A DNA stretch of 20,319 nucleotides from Hondaea fermentalgiana (taxonomy: Eukaryota > Sar > Bigyra > Thraustochytrida > Thraustochytriidae): NCBI GenBank assembly GCA_014084085.1, contig NPFB01000046.1, forward strand, positions 144,291-164,609, read 5' to 3'. Positions 7,695 through 17,576 of the stretch are shown piece by piece. The notes below the pieces were generated by a model that saw nothing but the letters and a program-made list of their open reading frames with translations, made no database searches and was not told the DNA's origin. Position 1 is the first letter of the stretch. Each line of letters starts with the position of its first letter. Both the position numbers and the translations under genes were made by a program.

Positions 7695-9263
7695 TCAATG
7701 CCAAGGATCTGGTAATGTTGCCATAAAGTCGCATCCACTTTCCTTGAGAAATTGCAAACGCTCCGACTCCCGGCGAATGGCGTTTTCCATGGCAAGACGC
7801 TGCCGATGCTGGGCCGATCGCAAACTCGCCTTGGCAGAAGCTGGCACGACCGCGGATTGGACAGCAAGATGGTGCGCACTAATACTGCTTGAGCGCGCAC
7901 GCGCGCGCGCCTGCGCCTGCTGCGCTTGCCGTTCTCGCTGCGCCAATTCACTCACGCATTCTCGATAGAACCGCTGCAAAATTCGCGCCGCGCCAGTCCG
8001 CCGCAGGGCTCGTCTTTGCACCCAAGCGAGGTCCACATATCGTTTGCGCTGTCGAAAAGCACGTATCAGGGATTGAATTGTGGTTGCTGCAATTCGCTGC
8101 TGCTCGAGGGCAGAGCGAAGCCAATCCTTGTCCCTCACTAAACCAAAGTTACGCGAACCCAATAAGAGTTCTTTCTTTTTGTTGTTGCTGTTGTTGTTGT
8201 TATTGGTAGTGGCGGTGGCGGTCCCATCTTTAGTTTCAGAACTGGTCCCACGACCTTCAAGGTACCCTTGCTGGTGCTGCGTCTTTTGATGCGTCTGAAA
8301 AGTGGCATGCGACTTTAATAGAGATTCACTCTTGAATTTCGAGCTATTCTCCACGCGAGAATCGACGTCTTCATCCTTCCAATCGGCAATCCAGTGGTTC
8401 GCCTTGACTGCTGTTTCCGTGCTACACCAGTCGCTCCAATACCCATCTTCGTTTCGACTTCGGGCGGCGAACTTGTACGTCAGCCCGGACTCGACCGAGC
8501 CGACCGGAGTTTCAAAGATGCACGCGCTCGGCCCATCTCGATCTTCGGTAAGCGCAAACCTGCTTACATCTTTAGAAGAAGCGTCGAGAATCCACTTCTG
8601 GTTCGTATTTTCCTCCCGAATCTCAAAGACGTCAATCTTGGGTTTCGATCTGCTCGCAGTCCACTGCAACACCGCACGACCCCGCTCGCATGAAATAACA
8701 ACGAGATCTCGAGGGGCCGCGGGTCGACACAAAACGCTTTGCATCGCTCTCGTATTGGCGCGCCCAAATGCAGAGCAGCCGCACGCATCTTCCTTACCCG
8801 TAGATGCTCCAAGAGAACTCAAGAGTCGAGCGACGCGTTGTGAATCTTTCCACACAGCCACATGCAAGCAGGTGGCGCCGTGACGAACGAACCCATTCGA
8901 GTGACAGTCCTTTGCGTGGGCACCGTAGCCAATGAAGAGTCGCTGGTTCGCACCGCGCCTTCGATCCACTTCACACATGACCCCGAAGATCTTTTCATCG
9001 GCGCGTCCGTCTTCCAGCATGCCTTGCTCACGCAGAAGTCGTTTCACCGAAGCAGCATGATCTGCGCAAATTGCGCGAAAAAGATCCTCTCGCCATGCGT
9101 CGTCATTATTGTTTGCCACCGAGGCCGCAATGCCTCCTCTTTCTATTGCAGGCGCGGTCGTTGCCCCTGCCGCGACCTTGGCTGCTCGCGACCGTCGGCT
9201 TTTTCTTTGTTCTGCGACGTGCAGGCCCACGTCCGCAGGCCTCACTCGTTGCGAGCGGCGCAT
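7695..9263 (-). CDS. Ankyrin-repeat, fibronectin III and IQ-motif protein
   Basis: A single-exon frame of 522 residues from the first ATG at 9263; the frame stays open to 9407, but that end is GTG. Residues about 56-88 (WREDLFRAICADHAASVKRLLREQG) look like a first, weak ankyrin repeat. Residues 127-155 (GATCLHVAVWKDSQRVARLLSSLGAS) are a clear one. Residues about 181-289 are a fibronectin type III domain (PAAPRDLVVISCERGRAVLQW, ending GLTYKFAARSRNEDGYWSDWCSTETAV). After an Asn-rich linker (about 352-362) comes an IQ motif (AATTIQSLIRAFRQRKR, about 392-408), then a weaker one (AARILQRFYREC, about 425-436) and an Arg/Gln-rich helix. IQ motifs bind calmodulin or myosin-type light chains, so a calcium-linked scaffold is plausible. 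I recognise no named orthologue. It is tail to tail with the CID gene and head to head with the ABCA gene. Confidence 0.8.
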   Translation of the reverse strand: MRRSQRVRPADVGLHVAEQRKSRRSRAAKVAAGATTAPAIERGGIAASVANNNDDAWREDLFRAICADHAASVKRLLREQGMLEDGRADEKIFGVMCEVDRRRGANQRLFIGYGAHAKDCHSNGFVRHGATCLHVAVWKDSQRVARLLSSLGASTGKEDACGCSAFGRANTRAMQSVLCRPAAPRDLVVISCERGRAVLQWTASRSKPKIDVFEIREENTNQKWILDASSKDVSRFALTEDRDGPSACIFETPVGSVESGLTYKFAARSRNEDGYWSDWCSTETAVKANHWIADWKDEDVDSRVENSSKFKSESLLKSHATFQTHQKTQHQQGYLEGRGTSSETKDGTATATTNNNNNSNNKKKELLLGSRNFGLVRDKDWLRSALEQQRIAATTIQSLIRAFRQRKRYVDLAWVQRRALRRTGAARILQRFYRECVSELAQRERQAQQAQARARARSSSISAHHLAVQSAVVPASAKASLRSAQHRQRLAMENAIRRESERLQFLKESGCDFMATLPDPWH

Positions 9264-10208
9264 GATATTGGCCACCACCAACAACAATCTCGCCTCCTGT
9301 TGCCGGTTGATCGTGTGCCCGCTGGCGTGCTTTGATTGACAGCCAGCGCGCTCGCAAGTTCTCTTGGCTGTTTCGAGCGCAGAACCTTGATGTGCAGAGG
9401 TACACACCGTCTTGCTTCTTATGCACTCATTTTTCTAACGCGGAAGCACCACCCACGCACTGGCCTTGTTTGCTTGTCCAACGGCGACACAAGACCAGGT
9501 CATTCATTCACCCTATTCCGGGGCAATCCGGTCGTCCAGCTTTATCTATAGCTCACGCACGCGCCGTCATCGCTCACGAATGCACGGTCTGCACGACCCC
9601 AGCGGGAATGTTACCGTTGACGCCTTTCACTCTTACGGTCTAGACATGGCGGAAACACTAGGGACAGGTGCATGGCGTCCACGTCTTTGGAGCGATGCGA
9701 GTCGCCGCGCTCTTTCTCTGGCTGGGGCCGGGGCGACTTCGTCTACCAGGAGTGTGAGGATCTTGGAATAAGCGCGGCCGTAGAAATCCAACCGGTAGGA
9801 CGTGGCACGTAGTGCCATTTAAGACGAGGAGGTTGGTAGGAAGCTAGCCAGCTATAGGTGTCTTGACGGCCGAGCTCGCTCCTCTTGGTTGCTTCCTTGT
9901 AATGTTTTCCTTTCCTCCTTCTTTTTCCTACTTTACATTTTCCTTGCTAGAAATAGAGCACTGGTCGAAAGTAGGTTACGGGGGAGGTGAACAAACAAAC
10001 GCCTCTTGGAAAGAAGCCAAGCCAAGCCACGCCAAGCCACGCCAAGCCACGCCAAGATAAGCGAGATAAAACAAGGTGCCGGACAAACGCAAAATCGTGC
10101 TCCACGGGCAGCATCGCATCCAGCGCACCCGAGCTGGCGGGTGCAGGCCGCGCGGCCTCATATCCAATCGACGCCAGTGCTGGACGCTGACCGCCGATCG
10201 ACTTGCCG
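9264..10208. promoter_or_regulatory. Divergent interval between ankyrin and ABCA genes
   Basis: About 945 nt lie between two start codons facing apart, so it must contain both promoters and leaders. Small open frames occur on both strands but none has a recognisable domain. TATCTATAG near 9542 is the only TATA-like string, and weak. The pyrimidine-rich stretch at about 9900-9950 and a GCCAAGCCAC tandem repeat (10015-10056) precede the ABCA start. On the plus strand there is no ATG between about 9905 and 10208, and an in-frame TGA stands at 10188-10190. Confidence 0.5.
10015..10056 (+). repeat. GCCAAGCCAC tandem repeat upstream of ABCA
   Basis: Three exact 10-nt units (10021-10050) with partial copies on each side. 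The array ends about 150 nt before the ABCA start codon and may be in its leader. Related AAGC/CCAG repeats recur at the right end of the window, so this looks like local microsatellite growth. Confidence 0.8.
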
Positions 10209-13200
10209 ATGAGCAAAGTTTCCGCGCGTCCGCAGGACAATGTCAAGTCGCAAGACGTGCCATCATTCGACACTGGGAGCGAAGGCCGTGTGCGCACTGC
10301 GCTATCGGGCGGTGAGCGCCCCAGCGGACCATGCATTCTCTCGTCGGTAGGGCTTGGTCAAAGACAGCTGCGCGCAGTCATGGTGAAAAACCTGAAAATG
10401 AAAAGGCGCAGACCTCTAGAAACATTGATGGAAATTTTCTCCCCCATGCTCTTCGTGTTGGTCGTGGTCGCCTTCTTTAACATCTCCAAGATCAAACAAC
10501 ACGAATCGACGATCTACGCCGCACAGACTTATGACGTGGCGAAAATAGCTGAAATCCTTCGTGACATCACCGTCGACTTTCCCGATACGGACAACGAACT
10601 TATCTCAGTCTTTGACAGGGTCGATGCAGTCCTCACTGAGGAGGGAATGCGCAACCTGCTAACCTTTGACGAGTTCGTCTGGATTCACCTCGCTCTTCGA
10701 AATACAATCGGCGCCGACCTCCTCGACACGGCCTCGGACTTGCTCAGCCGCGTGGGCGGCGGGCACTGGTGGAACCTCTTTCGATTAGGCCGGGTCATCA
10801 TAAGTCCTGATACGCCTGAGACACTAGCCTTTCGACAGTGGATGAATGATACCTATCGCTACTGGCACCTGGTTGAGGGTGAGGTCTTCGACAGCCTGCA
10901 AGAAGCTGGAAGCTTCCGCGACTCGCTCAAAGAAGAAGAGCGCGAAGAGACAGCAAATGGAGAGTCATCGAGCTCTGGCACAGAAGCAGTATCCTCTGCA
11001 CGTGTGTGGGCTCATCTGCACTTTGATGAGCTCAATTTTGAGGACAACCGCTTTGAAGTACGAATTCGTATGCAGCACTCTGTGCTCCCCGACACAGAAG
11101 AAACCATTCGGGAATTTTCACGTAGCGTTGGCATGGACAGCAACAGGTATCAGTGGTCTGGTTTCCTCTCGCTCCAGCGCGCAGTTGAGCTTTTCGTTGC
11201 AAATCGAACGCATGTGATTCATACCGACACCGAGTTCGAGGCCTTTGCGGGGCAGATGCTCTCGGCAGCAATGGCCTCTGCAAATCTCGACGATCCTAGG
11301 ATGGGGTATACCGCGAAATATCTTGTTGGCGCCCTGTCTTCCTCGAACGCACTCTCTGCCATCAGTCATGAAGCGTTTTTCGACTTCGTTGAAGACATTT
11401 CTGGATTGAATACCCTGATGGAAAATATGACGGTCAGCGCATCAGATATCTCGGGCACGGTCATGAAGCTTCCGTCGCCGCCTTATGCGTATTCGCTCGC
11501 GGACGACTGGAGCGCTCCCTTTCCGACGCTGGGTTGGGAAGTTTCGGAGTTCTACGAGAGGTTTGGCTACATCACAGGTCTCATCATGGCCTGTGCCGTC
11601 GTGTATCCGGTTTCGCAGCTCATTCTTGTCATTGTCCAGGAAAAGGAGATCCGCATGAAGGAGATGATGAAGATCATGGGTCTTCGAGAATGGGTGTTTC
11701 ATGCGTCCTGGCTCATCACATATACAGTGTTTTTCTTCATTCAGGCGCTCGCCCAGGCGGCGTACATCAGTAGCACAGTGTTTGCGAAAGCTGACTTCTC
11801 CCTCGTTTTGGTCTTCATCTTTCTCTTCAACATGACGCTCATCTCTCTGGCCTTCATCATATCAACCTTTTTCAATCGAGCCAAGCTTGCAAGCATGCTC
11901 GGCCCCCTCGTCGTCTTTTGCATGGTCGTTCCTGCATACATTTTCACCTTTTATGAAACGTACCAGTTCGTTCCTGTTAAAAAGGCGCTGTCATTGCTTG
12001 CACCCACAGCCTATGCGCTCGGATTGGACCGCATCATTGCCTATGAGCGTAACAGCATCGGGCTCACCTGGCGCAATATGCACGACGGCAACATGCCCTT
12101 TAGCTTCACGCTCGGCATGCTCGTCTTTGACTTCTTCCTGTACTGCTTTATCGCCTGGTACCTCGACAAGGTTCTGCCCACCAAGTACGGCACTCATGAG
12201 AAGGCATCGTTCATCCTGCGGCCATCGTATTGGAGCAGCACGTGTAGCGCCTGGGCCAAGAGGCTCTCGGGCGCCAGACGTTCTGGTAGCAACGACGTTA
12301 CCAAAGAAGATGGGTCCATTGAGAAGCAGCTCGAGCGCGTGAGCACGTGGGACCCCAAGCAGCCATCTGTGGAAATTAAGAACCTCACTAAAATTTACGG
12401 CGGCGTCAAACGCAAGGTAGCGGTGCGTGGCATCAACCTTGAGATCATGCACGGTGAGGTGACCTGTTTGCTCGGTACCAATGGTGCTGGAAAATCGACG
12501 ACGATCGCAATGCTTTCAGGCCTCTACGACATTACGAGCGGCGACTCTTACATTTATGGTGATTCGATCGTGCGCGACATTTCCTCTGTGCGCAAAATTA
12601 TGGGTGTTTGCCCTCAGCATAACGTGCTGTACCCGGATCTCACCGTGCGCGAGCATCTCGAATTCTTTGCTGCGCTTAAAGGTGTCAAGACCGACTACAT
12701 TGATCGGGAGGTGTATAACATGGTCAATGACTGCGAGCTTGCCGACAAGGTCGACGTACAGACGCGAAAGCTTTCTGGAGGTCAAAAGCGCAAGCTCAGT
12801 CTGGCCATCTCTCTTATCGGCGACAGCAAGGTCGTTTTTCTTGACGAGCCAAGTGCCGGTATGGATGTCCAGAGCCGGCGTTCCATGATGGGTCTCTTGC
12901 TTCGGCACAAGCGTGATCGTACTATCATTCTCACCACGCATCACCTCGAAGAGGCAGATCTCCTTGGTGACCGAGTGGCAATCATGAAAGACGGCAGCAT
13001 TGCTTGTGTCGGCTCGCCCCTCGAACTCAAGCTCAAGTATGGCCTGGGCTATGTGATGGTCATGACGAAAAAGGATCACGCAAATAAAAATGTCGACCGT
13101 CTTTGCGCCTTTGTGAAGAAGATGGTGCCTTCTGCCAAGCTGCTCACGAACTCGGCTGGAGAGGTGTCCTTTCAGCTCCCGTCAAGCGAGAATAAGGCCC

Positions 13201-16200
13201 TGATCGAGCTCTTTTCCCAGATAGAGCCCCGCCTTGCAGAGTTCAATATCAATAGCTACGGCATCGCGATGACGTCACTCGAAGATGTTTTCCTTTCCGT
13301 TGCCGAACAAAGTGAAAGCGAGTCCACGCCGAAAAAGGATCTTTTGGACGCGGCAGCGGTCGATCCCACAGGCACACCTAAACACGCAAGCGAAGACTCG
13401 GTGGCGCAATTTTCTCGAGGACAGACGTTGTCTTCTAATCGTGAATGGGATGTTGAGGCTGGCGAGGTCTCGTATCGTGCACAGCTCTGGCAGGTCATCA
13501 GGAAGCGCATTATTGCGCTTCGACGTGATCGCGGATCCATCTTTCACGAGATCTTCATGCCCCTCATCGTTGTCACCTCGGTGCTCTTCATTCTTTCCAT
13601 CAAGCCTCAAGGAGCAGGTCCACCCCTCGAGCTGTCTGCGTCAGAAATGCTGAAAGACTTCAATTTTAAGACCAAGATCAATCATGCCAACACGGACGCC
13701 TCCTGGCTGATCACTGACCTGGACCCAACCTCTGCAAAGCTACCCGAAGCCTTTAATTTTGCGCGCGTCGACGAGAGCGATCCGGAGAGTAGCATGACAT
13801 CCGAATACTTTTCTGGCTACTTATCGCTCTTTGATCATGATTGCGACACGAGTATCTGTCTCTCGTGGCGTAATTTGCTTGAGCAGCAAGAAATGGCCAA
13901 GCAAAAACGCTTCTCGGACATTGACGTCAGGAACAGAATGCTAGAAATGTGCTCGTATCGGATTGGCGACAGCGCATTTCTTCCGATGAACCTGGGGGAT
14001 ATCGCAGGATTTTCAGAGAGGGATCGTGAGTCAATTCTTATCTGGGTAGCGAATGAACTGCAAGTGGATCCAGGAAATGTTGCGCAGGCACGGTTTCTTG
14101 CTCTCATTGACAAGCAGCTTTCAGCTTTCCTCGACACCCCGTTGGTGGGTACAGCACTTGATGGCGGTGAGACGGCCACGGACTTTGCAACCTGGTTTGA
14201 GAATGTTCTCGATCAAAGCATTTCTGGAGGTGACTGGTCTGTCGACAGCAGCATCTTTCCCTCATCGTCTGCGATCGCTACTGTACAAGCATGGGTGATT
14301 AAAAGCGTTGTATCGCTTGGCGAGAGCGGGTTGCTGCAGGATGCGATCGTGCAACTCGATGGCGTCAATGTGACAGATCTCTTATTTGGATTCTCAGCGG
14401 CTGATACCTTGCCTCTGGTATTCCAATTGGCCGTGAGCGAAGACGCTGGCTTTGCAGGCGATATCTTGTCAAGTCTGCTTCCCGAGAACTCGACCTTGGG
14501 GACCGCAGAAGTCCTGGACGAGGTGCTCGATCTGGTCAGAGATAGCATCAATGGCACTGACCTGAATATGACCATTGCCAATCTCACCATCGAGGATCTC
14601 AGGGAGATTCTTAATGACGAAGGAGATCGGTACTTTCGTGCACGCGCTTGCGCGGCCAACGTTACATTGGCAAACATCAGGGACGCGTTTGGTATCGACA
14701 ACTTTACTGAAACCTTTGGCATCGCTGTAAATCTCACGGACTACGAAGACGAGAATGTTTTGTGCAGAGCCGTGCAAGAGGGCAACGTGAACTTCACCAT
14801 GGCAGTTCTGTACCTGGAAGACTTTGGCTTTAGTGAGAACATTGATCTGGACCTGACCGAGGTTCTAAAGGACTACATACCGTCATCGCTGAGCTTTTCT
14901 TCCATTTTCAGTGGTGACATCTCATTGGGGGGACTTAACCTAGGAGATCTTCTTGACAGTGCTAGTCTTTTTGAAGACGGCTTTGTCTGGGTAAGAATAC
15001 CATCCATTGAAGGCCGAACGATGCGTGAGATCTTGGGTCTCTTAGGCCTTGACCTAGGCTTCGAGGTGGAAGGCGACACAGGCTTGCTGTCAAATTGGAT
15101 TTCGGGATTCAGCTTTGGCGGTGTTGCGTCAAATTTAACGATCGGGACGCTCGTGGGCAGTGAACTGCTGAACGTGACGATTCCAATCCCGATGTCGTCA
15201 CTTTTTACATCCGCTTCAGGTCATGCCAAGGCAGTCTGTCTCAAGGAGATGGCCGAGGCGCGTCTACGCACCAAGACGCGCAATCCGAACGCGAGCTTCA
15301 AAGTCTGGAATCACCCCTTTGAGACGATCATGAAAGAGAATGTGAAGCGCGTTGTCTGGCTTGCGTTCTTCGCTGTACTCTTCACCCTGGTTCCCTTTTG
15401 CTACAATCCCGCGTGCTACGGCATGCATGCCGTGCAGGAGCGCGTCTCGCACGCCAAGCATTTGCTTTTTGTAAGCGGGCTGGGGTACAAGACGTACTGG
15501 CTCGGGAACCTCATCTTCGACTTTGCGTGCTACATGATTGTGGCACTGTGGACACTCTTTTGCTTTGCCGCCTCCGGGGCCATCGACTTTGCTGACAGCA
15601 CTTCCGCGGTTGCATATGGAACGTCTTGCCTCTTTCTCGCCTATGGTTTAGCGGCCATCCCGCAGGCCTACTGTCTCTCTTTTCTTTTTAGCGATGACAG
15701 CACGGCGCAGATTGTGATTTCGCTCTTCAATTTTATCACGGGATGGATGTTCACAGTGACGGCTGTCTCGCTGGACATTTACGGGCTCTACGAGGTCGGC
15801 GCGAGCGTACGCAAGATCTTTCGCTGGTTTCCTGCCTTCAACTTGGGCGAAGGTCTCATTGCAGCAACGGAGGAGTCGATCACACGCACAATTCTCGAGG
15901 ACGAGACGCAATGGGACGTCTTTGCTTGGGAGTTCGTGGGCCGCAACTTGGTCATCTTGTGCCTGCTGTCGCTCTTCTACTTTGGTCTTCTCGTCTTGAT
16001 CGAGTGGTTGATGGGTAATGTGCGTGTGAGCAAGTCGCTCGGCAAGATGATGCGCGGCGTCACCAAGTACCGTACCAAGCGTCAAAACAAGTCGTCCATC
16101 ATGCCTATGCATGTGGCGGATCGCGCGGATGACCTTCGCGAGGAGGTGGCGAACAACGAGCCTGTCTATCAGTTTAGTGATGACGAGGACGAGGAGGAGG

Positions 16201-17576
16201 GATCCAGCAAGGCCTCTTCAATCGAGGGACAGTCCTCGTCTGGCATCAAACTCGACCAGCTTTATGCCGGCGTACAATCCTCGGTAGCCCCAGAGTCCTC
16301 CGGTGCGCTTGAACAGTACGACCTCGACAACATCGGCCAGGATGAGATCATGGAAGATGCAGCAAGCCAAAAGGTGACCAAAGGGGGCGTCCTTCGGCGC
16401 ATGGACCAGGCTGGCGCTGAAGGCTTCGAATTCGAGCCCCATGAGCGCAAGGGGGGCAAAAAGCAACGACGCACACGCTACATCTTTGACGAGGACGAAG
16501 ATGTACGCAGCGAACGGCATCGCGTTTTCCAGAGCGGAGCCGGGGATATTCTGCAGCTGCGCCTTCTGCGCAAGGTTTTTGCAAACGTTCTCACAGGAAA
16601 GAAACACGTTGCGGTCCGCCAACTGTCGTTGGGCATCAAGCCTGGCGAATGCTTTGGTTTTCTTGGAACGAACGGCGCAGGCAAGACCACGACAATGAAA
16701 ATGATCACGCGCGAGAGTTTTCCTAGCGAGGGAAAGATTCTTTTGCGTGGCAAGTCCATCTTCCACTACAGCTCGAGCCGCGACATCGGGTACTGCCCTC
16801 AGTTTGACGCGCTCTTTCCGCGCCTCACTGCGACGGAACATTTGCAGATCTACGCGAATATCAAGGGTGTTCCAGCGCAGCACATTGATAGCGTCGTGGA
16901 ACATCTCCTCGATGCATGCGATCTGAGACCTTTTGCGCACGTCATTTCCTCGACATATTCGGGCGGAACGAAGCGCAAGCTTTCCATCGCGCTCGCACTC
17001 ATTGGCAAGCCAGACGTGATTCTGCTCGATGAGCCGAGCGCGGGGGTAGACCCCGCGGCGCGACGACGCATTTGGGAGATCATTTGCAGCTCAATGAGCG
17101 AGTCGCGTAGCATTGTCCTCACGAGCCATTCCATGGAGGAATGCGAAGCGCTGTGCGACCGCGTTAGCATCATGGCCGGTGGCGTTATGCGCTGCATCGG
17201 ACCGTCGCTTCACTTAAAGAAGCGCTTTTGCTCGGGATACGAGGTTCAGATTCGGGCTAATAGCTTGCAGGACTGTGTGCGAGCTTCGGGCTACATCCAG
17301 ACGTACATGAAGGCAACAATCAAGGAGCAGTACGGCCCGCAGGCGACGTTGAGCATTCCATTTGAAGGAATGTCGCTGTCGCTCATTTTCAAGACGCTCG
17401 AGAAGAATCGTGAGAGCTGGGGTTTATCCTCGTATGGCGTATCGCAGGCATCCCTCGAGCAGGTATTTATGAACATTGCCAGCAAGTACAATATCCCGCA
17501 GCGTGTGCAAGTCGAGAGGTCGTCGCGGACTCTTCAAGGTGGAAGCTCCTCTCGTATGTTTGGGCTGTTCCGGTAA
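10209..17576 (+). CDS. Full-length ABCA-family ATP-binding cassette transporter
   Basis: A single uninterrupted frame of 2455 residues encoding a full ABC transporter (TMD1-NBD1-TMD2-NBD2), ABCA type by its layout and NBD motifs. Members move or flip lipids across membranes. TM1 is at about 72-92, followed by a lumenal/extracellular loop (about 93-450) and a TM cluster (about 452-655). NBD1 has Walker A GTNGAGKST (756-764), signature LSGGQ (855-859), Walker B VVFLDEP (875-881) and switch histidine 911. TMD2 opens with a TM at about 1115-1131, a second loop of about 580 residues with roughly a dozen N-glycosylation sequons, and TMs at about 1715-1935. An acidic linker (about 1985-2110) precedes NBD2: Walker A GTNGAGKTT (2153-2161), YSGGTKRKLS (SGGTK 2251-2255), VILLDEP (2270-2276), His 2307. 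Both sites look catalytically complete. ATG 10209 is the first ATG after 9905 and follows an in-frame stop at 10188; TTG at 10203 is not a likely start. Substrate and the exact subfamily member are not determinable. Confidence 0.95.
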   Translation: MSKVSARPQDNVKSQDVPSFDTGSEGRVRTALSGGERPSGPCILSSVGLGQRQLRAVMVKNLKMKRRRPLETLMEIFSPMLFVLVVVAFFNISKIKQHESTIYAAQTYDVAKIAEILRDITVDFPDTDNELISVFDRVDAVLTEEGMRNLLTFDEFVWIHLALRNTIGADLLDTASDLLSRVGGGHWWNLFRLGRVIISPDTPETLAFRQWMNDTYRYWHLVEGEVFDSLQEAGSFRDSLKEEEREETANGESSSSGTEAVSSARVWAHLHFDELNFEDNRFEVRIRMQHSVLPDTEETIREFSRSVGMDSNRYQWSGFLSLQRAVELFVANRTHVIHTDTEFEAFAGQMLSAAMASANLDDPRMGYTAKYLVGALSSSNALSAISHEAFFDFVEDISGLNTLMENMTVSASDISGTVMKLPSPPYAYSLADDWSAPFPTLGWEVSEFYERFGYITGLIMACAVVYPVSQLILVIVQEKEIRMKEMMKIMGLREWVFHASWLITYTVFFFIQALAQAAYISSTVFAKADFSLVLVFIFLFNMTLISLAFIISTFFNRAKLASMLGPLVVFCMVVPAYIFTFYETYQFVPVKKALSLLAPTAYALGLDRIIAYERNSIGLTWRNMHDGNMPFSFTLGMLVFDFFLYCFIAWYLDKVLPTKYGTHEKASFILRPSYWSSTCSAWAKRLSGARRSGSNDVTKEDGSIEKQLERVSTWDPKQPSVEIKNLTKIYGGVKRKVAVRGINLEIMHGEVTCLLGTNGAGKSTTIAMLSGLYDITSGDSYIYGDSIVRDISSVRKIMGVCPQHNVLYPDLTVREHLEFFAALKGVKTDYIDREVYNMVNDCELADKVDVQTRKLSGGQKRKLSLAISLIGDSKVVFLDEPSAGMDVQSRRSMMGLLLRHKRDRTIILTTHHLEEADLLGDRVAIMKDGSIACVGSPLELKLKYGLGYVMVMTKKDHANKNVDRLCAFVKKMVPSAKLLTNSAGEVSFQLPSSENKALIELFSQIEPRLAEFNINSYGIAMTSLEDVFLSVAEQSESESTPKKDLLDAAAVDPTGTPKHASEDSVAQFSRGQTLSSNREWDVEAGEVSYRAQLWQVIRKRIIALRRDRGSIFHEIFMPLIVVTSVLFILSIKPQGAGPPLELSASEMLKDFNFKTKINHANTDASWLITDLDPTSAKLPEAFNFARVDESDPESSMTSEYFSGYLSLFDHDCDTSICLSWRNLLEQQEMAKQKRFSDIDVRNRMLEMCSYRIGDSAFLPMNLGDIAGFSERDRESILIWVANELQVDPGNVAQARFLALIDKQLSAFLDTPLVGTALDGGETATDFATWFENVLDQSISGGDWSVDSSIFPSSSAIATVQAWVIKSVVSLGESGLLQDAIVQLDGVNVTDLLFGFSAADTLPLVFQLAVSEDAGFAGDILSSLLPENSTLGTAEVLDEVLDLVRDSINGTDLNMTIANLTIEDLREILNDEGDRYFRARACAANVTLANIRDAFGIDNFTETFGIAVNLTDYEDENVLCRAVQEGNVNFTMAVLYLEDFGFSENIDLDLTEVLKDYIPSSLSFSSIFSGDISLGGLNLGDLLDSASLFEDGFVWVRIPSIEGRTMREILGLLGLDLGFEVEGDTGLLSNWISGFSFGGVASNLTIGTLVGSELLNVTIPIPMSSLFTSASGHAKAVCLKEMAEARLRTKTRNPNASFKVWNHPFETIMKENVKRVVWLAFFAVLFTLVPFCYNPACYGMHAVQERVSHAKHLLFVSGLGYKTYWLGNLIFDFACYMIVALWTLFCFAASGAIDFADSTSAVAYGTSCLFLAYGLAAIPQAYCLSFLFSDDSTAQIVISLFNFITGWMFTVTAVSLDIYGLYEVGASVRKIFRWFPAFNLGEGLIAATEESITRTILEDETQWDVFAWEFVGRNLVILCLLSLFYFGLLVLIEWLMGNVRVSKSLGKMMRGVTKYRTKRQNKSSIMPMHVADRADDLREEVANNEPVYQFSDDEDEEEGSSKASSIEGQSSSGIKLDQLYAGVQSSVAPESSGALEQYDLDNIGQDEIMEDAASQKVTKGGVLRRMDQAGAEGFEFEPHERKGGKKQRRTRYIFDEDEDVRSERHRVFQSGAGDILQLRLLRKVFANVLTGKKHVAVRQLSLGIKPGECFGFLGTNGAGKTTTMKMITRESFPSEGKILLRGKSIFHYSSSRDIGYCPQFDALFPRLTATEHLQIYANIKGVPAQHIDSVVEHLLDACDLRPFAHVISSTYSGGTKRKLSIALALIGKPDVILLDEPSAGVDPAARRRIWEIICSSMSESRSIVLTSHSMEECEALCDRVSIMAGGVMRCIGPSLHLKKRFCSGYEVQIRANSLQDCVRASGYIQTYMKATIKEQYGPQATLSIPFEGMSLSLIFKTLEKNRESWGLSSYGVSQASLEQVFMNIASKYNIPQRVQVERSSRTLQGGSSSRMFGLFR

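Noticed and set aside
9264..9407. Extended start of the ankyrin-FN3-IQ protein
   Set aside because: The outer end is GTG rather than ATG. An upstream exon cannot be excluded, but nothing in the sequence supports one.
10203..10208. TTG as the ABCA start
   Set aside because: ATG at 10209 is two codons later and is the first ATG after about 9905; non-ATG starts are rare in nuclear genes.
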